DNA of 10,428 bases from Aquincola sp. GTDB lineage: Bacteria; Pseudomonadota; Gammaproteobacteria; Burkholderiales; Burkholderiaceae_C. The stretch is taken from NCBI GenBank assembly GCA_029884035.1, contig JAOUIM010000098.1:1-10428 (forward strand), written 5' to 3'. The number at the start of each line of letters is the position of its first letter. The first letter of the stretch is position 1. Below are positions 6,324 to 10,428 of the stretch, piece by piece. Under the pieces are notes generated by a model. It ran no database searches, was not told the origin of the DNA, and worked only from the letters and a program-made list of their open reading frames with translations. Position numbers and translations under genes: made by a program.

Positions 6324-7043
6324 TCACTCACCCAGGTAGGCCGCGCGCACGCGCGGATCGGCCAGCAGTTGCTTGGCCTCGCCGTCCATCGTGATTTCGC
6401 CGGAGTCCATCACGTAGCCTCGGTTCGCGAGGCCGAGCGCACGGCTCGCGTTCTGCTCGACGAGCAGGATCGTCGTGCCCTGCTGATGGATGCTGTCGAC
6501 GACCTCGAAGATCTTGTCGACCATGATGGGCGACAAGCCCATCGAGGGCTCGTCGAGCAGCAGCACCTTCGGACGCGCCATCAGGCCGCGGCCCATGGCG
6601 AGCATCTGCTGCTCGCCGCCGCTGAGCGTGCCAGCCAATTGCTCGGCACGCTCTTTCAGGCGCGGAAAGATCGTGAACACCTTGTCCATGTCGGACGCAA
6701 TCTCGGCCTTGTCGTCGCGCACGAACGCGCCCATCTGAAGGTTTTCGGTGATCGTCATGCGGGCAAACACGCCACGGCCCTCAGGCACCATGACCAAGCC
6801 CTGCTTGACCAGGTTCCACGCGCCCTGCCCTTTGATCGGCTTGCCCATGAAGTCGATCTCGCCGGCGGCCACCGGCTGCACGCCAGTCACCGCCTTGAGC
6901 GTGGTCGTCTTTCCCGCACCGTTGGCGCCGATCAAGCTGACGAGTTCGCCCTGTTTGACCTCGAAGCTCACGCCCTTGACGGCCTGGATGCCACCGTAGG
7001 CCACCTTCAGGTCGCTGACTTTGAGCAAGACCGGTGTCGCCAT
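6324..7043 (-). CDS. livF: Branched-chain amino-acid ABC transporter ATP-binding protein LivF
   Basis: This 239-residue ATPase is one of the two nucleotide-binding subunits of a HAAT-family importer and sits on the cytoplasmic face of the LivHM permease. Walker A GANGAGKT is at 39-46, the signature LSGGEQQ at 140-146 and Walker B VLLLDEPS at 160-167. The switch position lies in LLVEQN, where Gln197 replaces the usual His; this is normal for LivF proteins and distinguishes it from LivG. The ending RAAYLGE is also typical. The start ATG 7043 is set by the Shine-Dalgarno GAGGA (7051-7055), which overlaps the livG stop 10 bases away. It is the last gene of the operon and converges on the broken SRPBCC gene. 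The 66 bases between them contain GC-rich symmetry but no T-tract terminator that I can support. Confidence 0.96.
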   Translation of the reverse strand: MATPVLLKVSDLKVAYGGIQAVKGVSFEVKQGELVSLIGANGAGKTTTLKAVTGVQPVAAGEIDFMGKPIKGQGAWNLVKQGLVMVPEGRGVFARMTITENLQMGAFVRDDKAEIASDMDKVFTIFPRLKERAEQLAGTLSGGEQQMLAMGRGLMARPKVLLLDEPSMGLSPIMVDKIFEVVDSIHQQGTTILLVEQNASRALGLANRGYVMDSGEITMDGEAKQLLADPRVRAAYLGE

Positions 7044-7053
7044 TGTCTCGTCC

Positions 7054-7830
7054 TCAATGGGCCTTGTGGCCGGCGCCGAGGTAGGCCTCGATCACCTTTT
7101 CGTTTTTCTGCACCTCTGCGGGCGTGCCTTCGGCGATCTGCTTGCCGTAGTCGAGCACCGTGACGCGGTCGCACAGCCCCATCACCAGCTTGACGTCGTG
7201 CTCGATCAGCAGGATCGTGCGCCCGTCATTGCGAATCCGATCGATCAGTTCTCTGAGCACGATCTTTTCGGTGGCATTCATGCCGGCGGCCGGTTCGTCC
7301 AGCGCAATGAGCTTGGGGTCGGTGGCCAATGCGCGGGCGATCTCCAGGCGGCGCTGGTCACCGTAACTCAGCGTGCGCGCCTTGTAGTCCGCGTACTTGG
7401 CAATGCCCACGTACTCCAGCAACTCGCGCGCTCGCGCGCTGATCGCGGCCTCCTCGGCCTTGAAGCCCGCCGTACGAAAGACCGCACCCACCAAACCCGA
7501 GTGCGTGCGCACATGGCGGCCCACCATCACGTTCTCCAGCGCCGTCATCTCGGCAAACAGCCGAATGTTCTGGAACGTGCGGGCGATGCCCGCCTTGGCC
7601 ACCTGGTGCACGGCCTCGGGCTTGTAGCTCTCTCCTCCGAGCTCGAAGGTTCCCGAGTCGGGCGTGTACAGCCCGGTAATGACGTTGAAGAAGGTCGTCT
7701 TGCCGGCACCGTTAGGGCCGATCAACCCGTAAACCTGGCCCGCAAGGATCGTGATCCCGACGTCGGACAGTGCCTGCAAGCCGCCGAAGCGCTTGGACAC
7801 GGACATGACCTTGAGAACTGCATTGCCCAT
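7054..7830 (-). CDS. livG: Branched-chain amino-acid ABC transporter ATP-binding protein LivG
   Basis: This 258-residue ATPase is the partner of LivF. Walker A GPNGAGKT is at 38-45, the Q-loop region ARTFQNIRLF at 83-92 and the LivG-type signature LSYGDQRRLEIARAL at 154-168. Walker B LIALDEPAAG is at 174-183, and the H-loop His211 is in LLIEHD. The LSYGDQR signature and DEPAAGMN after Walker B are the usual LivG marks. The two ATPases would pair, with LivG carrying the canonical His and LivF a Gln, as in other members. ATG 7830 is preceded by AAGGG (7838-7842), which overlaps the TAA of livM; the gap is 10 bases. No separate promoter is needed or seen. Confidence 0.96.
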   Translation of the reverse strand: MGNAVLKVMSVSKRFGGLQALSDVGITILAGQVYGLIGPNGAGKTTFFNVITGLYTPDSGTFELGGESYKPEAVHQVAKAGIARTFQNIRLFAEMTALENVMVGRHVRTHSGLVGAVFRTAGFKAEEAAISARARELLEYVGIAKYADYKARTLSYGDQRRLEIARALATDPKLIALDEPAAGMNATEKIVLRELIDRIRNDGRTILLIEHDVKLVMGLCDRVTVLDYGKQIAEGTPAEVQKNEKVIEAYLGAGHKAH

Positions 7831-7840
7831 GTCGCGACCC

Positions 7841-8926
7841 TTACTTCGCCGGCAGCGGCGCGGGCGCCGCCTTCCCGTGTTCGGCCGATGGCCACAGCCC
7901 GCGCGGACGCAGCAGCATGATCGAGATCATCGCGCTGGCAATGAGCAACTGGCGCAGGATCGAAGCATCCAGGCGCCCACCCGTCATGTTTTGCAGAGGC
8001 CCGGCGACATACCGCAGCACCTCGGGCAGGGCCGACAAGAGCACCGCACCGAGGATCACACCAGGCAGGTGCCCGATGCCGCCGAGCACGACCATCGCCA
8101 CGATCATGATGCTCTCCATCAAGCTGAACGACTCGGGCGAAACGAAGCCCTGGAAGGCAGCGAACATCGACCCCGAGACGCCGCCGAAGGTGGCACCCAT
8201 TCCGAACGCCAGCAGCTTCATGTTGCGGGTGTTGATGCCCATCGCCTTGGCGGCGATTTCGTCCTCTCTGATCGCCATCCACGCGCGGCCGATGCGGGAC
8301 CGCTCGAGGCGATGGCAGATCGCGACGCTGAAAACCACCAGCCCAAGAAACATGTAGTAGTACAAGGTGACTGACGGGATCTCCATGCCGCCGATCTCGA
8401 TCCCCTTGCCGGCATTGAAGCCGAGGATGTGCATCGGATCGATCCGGTCCAGGCCACGCGGCCCGTTCGTGATGTTGATCGGCTGCTCGAGGTTGTTCAT
8501 GAACACGCGGATGATTTCGCCAAAGCCGAGTGTCACGATGGCCAGGTAGTCCCCACGCAGCTTGAGCACCGGGGCGCCGAGCAACACCCCGGCCACCCCG
8601 GCCATGATCGCCGCCATTGGCACCACCATCAGGAACGGTGCGTGCAGGCCGGACGGGAACAATCGCGCGATCCACTCGAAGTTCTCGGTCAACTGCGGCG
8701 ATGCCAGCAGTGCGTACATGTACGCGCCCAGCGCATAGAAGGCGACGTAGCCCAAGTCGAGGAGCCCGGCGTAGCCGACCACGATGTTCAGGCCCAGCGC
8801 GAGGAGCACATACAGCAGGGCCAGCGCCAAAATGCGCACCCAGCCTTGGCCGAACTGCTGCGCGAACAAAGGCAGCGCCATCAGCAGCACCGCGGCGACG
8901 AGGAAGACGACGTACTTGTTCTTCAT
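7841..8926 (-). CDS. livM: Branched-chain amino-acid ABC transporter permease LivM
   Basis: This is a 361-residue polytopic inner-membrane permease. Hydrophobic segments are visible at about 6-24, 31-50, 53-75, 98-121, 127-145, 190-204, 237-260, 270-300 and 322-340. LivM marks are GLNIVVGYAGLLDLGYVAFY (45-64), the strongly conserved LRGDYLAIVTLGFGEIIR (123-140), NITNGPRGL, and the cytoplasmic coupling loop GRAWMAIREDEIAAKAMGIN (213-232) that contacts the ATPases. The C-terminus RPRGLWP is also typical. I chose ATG 8926 rather than the in-frame GTG 8944. The former has GAGGA (8934-8938) at proper spacing, overlapping the livH stop, while the GTG would overlap the livH coding end and has no such site. 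It pairs with LivH to form the substrate channel. Confidence 0.95.
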   Translation of the reverse strand: MKNKYVVFLVAAVLLMALPLFAQQFGQGWVRILALALLYVLLALGLNIVVGYAGLLDLGYVAFYALGAYMYALLASPQLTENFEWIARLFPSGLHAPFLMVVPMAAIMAGVAGVLLGAPVLKLRGDYLAIVTLGFGEIIRVFMNNLEQPINITNGPRGLDRIDPMHILGFNAGKGIEIGGMEIPSVTLYYYMFLGLVVFSVAICHRLERSRIGRAWMAIREDEIAAKAMGINTRNMKLLAFGMGATFGGVSGSMFAAFQGFVSPESFSLMESIMIVAMVVLGGIGHLPGVILGAVLLSALPEVLRYVAGPLQNMTGGRLDASILRQLLIASAMISIMLLRPRGLWPSAEHGKAAPAPLPAK

Positions 8927-8936
8927 GGCGTGGTCC

Positions 8937-9860
8937 TCAAGCACGGTCGGCGACGCGCTCGCCGAGAAGGCCGGACGGGCGCAAGGTCAGCACCAGGATG
9001 AGCAGCGCAAACGCGAAGATGTCGACGTACTGGCTGCCGAGCACGCCGCCGGTCAGCGCGCCGAGGTAACCCGCGCCGAACGCCTCGACCAGCCCGAGGA
9101 GGATGGCGCCAACCACCGCGCCGGCCAGATTGCCGATGCCGCCCAGTACCGCGGCCGTGAAGGCCTTGAGGCCGGGCAAGAAACCCATCGTGTGCTGCAC
9201 GGTGCCGTAATTGGCCGCCCACATCACGCCGGCCACAGCGGCCAGCGCCGCGCCAATGATGAATGTGGCTGAGATCACCATGTCCGGGCGCACGCCCATC
9301 AGAGTGGCCACGCGCGGATTCTCGGCCGTGGCCCGCATCGCGCGGCCGAGCTTGGTGCGATTGACCAGATACATCAGACCCGCCAGGATGACTGCCGTCA
9401 GACCGAGGATCAGGCACTGCGTGATGCTGATCACCGCGCCGCCCACGTGCAGCGGCTCGGTGGGCAGCAGCAGCGGGTAGGGCTTGGGATTGGGCTTCCA
9501 GATGATCATCGCCAATGTCTGCAGCAGCAGGCTCATTCCCATCGCGGTGATCAGCGGGGCCAGCCGTGGTGCGCCGCGCAGCGGCCTGTAAGCGAGCTTT
9601 TCGACGGAGAAGTTCAGCGCCGCGCAGACCACGATCGCGCACAGGACCGAAAAAAGCATGATCAGCCAGCCCGGCACGCCAGAGTCCGCCAAGAGCGACA
9701 CGACCGTCCAGCTCGTCAGGGCTCCCACCATCAGCACCTCGCCATGGGCGAAGTTGATCAGATTGATGATGCCGTACACCATCGTGTAGCCCAGCGCCAC
9801 GAGCGCATACATGCTGCCCAGCACCAGGCCGTTGATGATCTGTTGGAAGAAGATGTCCAC
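8937..9860 (-). CDS. livH: Branched-chain amino-acid ABC transporter permease LivH
   Basis: This 307-residue inner-membrane permease is the first gene of the transporter operon. Family marks are QQIINGLVLGSMYALVALGY (6-25), VYGIINLINFAHGEVLMVGA (28-47), ITAMGMSLLLQ (104-114), the coupling loop RAMRATAENPRVATLMGV (173-190), and VLGGIGNLAGAVVGAILLGL (238-257) with the RPSGLLGE ending. The start is GTG at 9860, preceded by AGGGAG (9868-9873) 7 bases away; starting there gives the conserved M-x-I-F-x-QQ-x-x-NG N-terminus. Its stop overlaps the Shine-Dalgarno of livM. The alanine dehydrogenase gene lies 124 bases upstream on the same strand. The exact substrate (Leu/Ile/Val, Ala or other) cannot be told from the permease, and the binding protein that would show it is not here. 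Confidence 0.95.
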   Translation of the reverse strand: MDIFFQQIINGLVLGSMYALVALGYTMVYGIINLINFAHGEVLMVGALTSWTVVSLLADSGVPGWLIMLFSVLCAIVVCAALNFSVEKLAYRPLRGAPRLAPLITAMGMSLLLQTLAMIIWKPNPKPYPLLLPTEPLHVGGAVISITQCLILGLTAVILAGLMYLVNRTKLGRAMRATAENPRVATLMGVRPDMVISATFIIGAALAAVAGVMWAANYGTVQHTMGFLPGLKAFTAAVLGGIGNLAGAVVGAILLGLVEAFGAGYLGALTGGVLGSQYVDIFAFALLILVLTLRPSGLLGERVADRA

Positions 9861-9907
9861 TCGCAGGCTCCCTGAAAGCGTGCGGCCCCGCGCCCGAACG
9901 CGAGCCG

Positions 9908-9913
9908 ATTCTA
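9908..9913 (-). promoter_or_regulatory. Possible livH promoter -10 box
   Basis: TAGAAT on the minus strand is the best -10-like hexamer in the ald-livH gap, about 48 bases before the GTG. No good -35 lies 16-18 bases upstream. The inverted repeat at 9931-9959 would cover the -35 region, so an activator-dependent or operator-controlled promoter is possible. The call is weak. Confidence 0.25.
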
Positions 9914-9930
9914 GGCAGGCAAGTCTCGGG

Positions 9931-9959
9931 CCTCGCGCTGGGATTACCCTTGCGCGAGG
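9931..9959. promoter_or_regulatory. Perfect 8-bp inverted repeat upstream of livH
   Basis: CCTCGCGC (9931-9938) and GCGCGAGG (9952-9959) are perfect inverted arms around a 13-base centre that itself contains GGGATTACCC, a GGG/CCC pair around ATTA. It sits about 70-100 bases before the livH GTG and just downstream of the ald stop. No T run follows on the minus strand, so a classic intrinsic terminator is not supported. A regulator site or an RNA hairpin separating ald from liv expression are the alternatives. Confidence 0.4.
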
Positions 9960-9984
9960 GGGTCGGTCCGCGCTGCGATCGTGG

Positions 9985-10428
9985 TCAGCGGATCAGGCTG
10001 TCGGCACTGCGCCAGGGTTTGCCGAGGTCGTGCGCCACCGCTTCGTGCGTGATCGCGCCCTCGTGCACTGTGAGCCCTGCGAGCAGATGCGGGTCGTCGG
10101 CACATGCGCGACGCCAGCCCTTGTCGGCCAGTGCCAGGGTGAACGGCAGCGTCGCGTTGTTGAGCGCGAAGGTCGACGTGCGCGGCACCGCACCGGGCAT
10201 GTTGGCCACGCAGTAGTGCACGATGCCATCGACCACGTAGGTCGGCTCGGCATGCGTGGTGGCGCGCGAGGTCTCGAAGCAGCCGCCCTGGTCGATTGCC
10301 ACGTCGACGATCACCGCGCCGGGCCGCATCTGCGACAACTGTGCGCGCTTGATCAACTTCGGTGCCGAGGCACCAGGAACGAGCACGGCGCCGACCACGA
10401 GGTCGGCTTCGAGCACCGCCGCCTCGGT
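9985..10428 (-). CDS. ald: Alanine dehydrogenase, C-terminal part (5' end beyond window)
   Basis: The last 147 residues of an alanine dehydrogenase are present, in frame from the window's right edge to TGA at 9985-9987. The enzyme interconverts L-alanine plus NAD+ with pyruvate, ammonium and NADH in the cytoplasm. The visible part covers the end of the NAD-binding domain, ADLVVGAVLVPGASAPKL, then PGAVIVDVAIDQGGCFETSR with the catalytic Asp of IDQGG (Asp270 in the M. tuberculosis enzyme). The signature TYVVDGIVHYCVANMPGAVP and TSTFALNNATLPF follow, then the conserved VHEGAITHEAVAHDLG near the end. The full-length enzyme is usually about 370 residues, so roughly 60 percent is missing. The GTG at 10416 lies inside the fold and is not a start. 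It shares orientation with livHMGF; the 124-base gap and inverted repeat suggest separate or modulated transcription. Confidence 0.95.
   Translation of the reverse strand, partial: TEAAVLEADLVVGAVLVPGASAPKLIKRAQLSQMRPGAVIVDVAIDQGGCFETSRATTHAEPTYVVDGIVHYCVANMPGAVPRTSTFALNNATLPFTLALADKGWRRACADDPHLLAGLTVHEGAITHEAVAHDLGKPWRSADSLIR

Noticed and set aside
8927..8944. GTG 8944 as livM start
   Set aside because: It lies within the end of livH and lacks a ribosome-binding site, whereas ATG 8926 has GAGGA at the right distance.
6369..9875. Several long + strand open frames opposite the liv operon
   Set aside because: They are His/Arg/Gln-rich antisense shadows typical of GC-rich genes and have no recognisable domains.

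Overview
The window looks like chromosomal DNA of a GC-rich betaproteobacterium, most likely Burkholderiales of the Rubrivivax/Leptothrix/Ideonella/Variovorax type. This rests on the very high third-position GC, on protein sequences that read like that order (molybdopterin adenylyltransferase, MurB, YajQ, LivHMGF, Ald), and on a GC-rich intergenic palindromic element that I recall from Comamonadaceae-like genomes. The assignment comes from remembered family sequences, not from a search. The window is almost entirely core housekeeping DNA. I found no CRISPR array, insertion sequence, phage gene, tRNA or rRNA, and I do not see a previously undescribed multi-gene system.

Left part (1-2607). The window opens with the 3' end of a MogA/MoaB-type molybdopterin adenylyltransferase gene (+). 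It converges on murB (-), the FAD-dependent second committed step of UDP-MurNAc synthesis. Divergent from murB is a + strand pair: yajQ, a small nucleotide/RNA-binding protein linked to cyclic-di-GMP, and two bases later an exported retropepsin-like aspartic protease with a glycine-rich linker.

Middle (2608-6257). A 130-base gap between convergent genes holds a GC-rich palindromic element. A - strand pair follows in transcription order: an exported coiled-coil protein of unknown function, then an M3-family peptidase that fits Dcp (peptidyl-dipeptidase) better than OpdA/PrlC. Divergent from this pair is a decayed SRPBCC/polyketide-cyclase-like gene (+) carrying both a frameshift and an in-frame TGA.

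Right part (6324-10428). A compact - strand operon livH-livM-livG-livF encodes the two permeases and two ATPases of a branched-chain (or other hydrophobic/neutral) amino-acid ABC importer. It has no substrate-binding protein gene in the window. Upstream in the same orientation is the 3' part of an alanine dehydrogenase gene, separated from livH by 124 bases that contain a perfect 8-bp inverted repeat. The pairing suggests uptake of neutral amino acids alongside alanine catabolism.

A regular detail is that all four close - strand junctions (coiled-coil gene/dcp, livH/livM, livM/livG, livG/livF) have exactly 10 bases between stop and next start, and in each the Shine-Dalgarno sequence overlaps the stop codon of the gene before it. 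This predicts tight translational coupling. The observations most worth a second look are the broken SRPBCC gene, the unknown exported two-cysteine coiled-coil protein next to dcp, the palindromic intergenic element, and the ald-livH inverted repeat.
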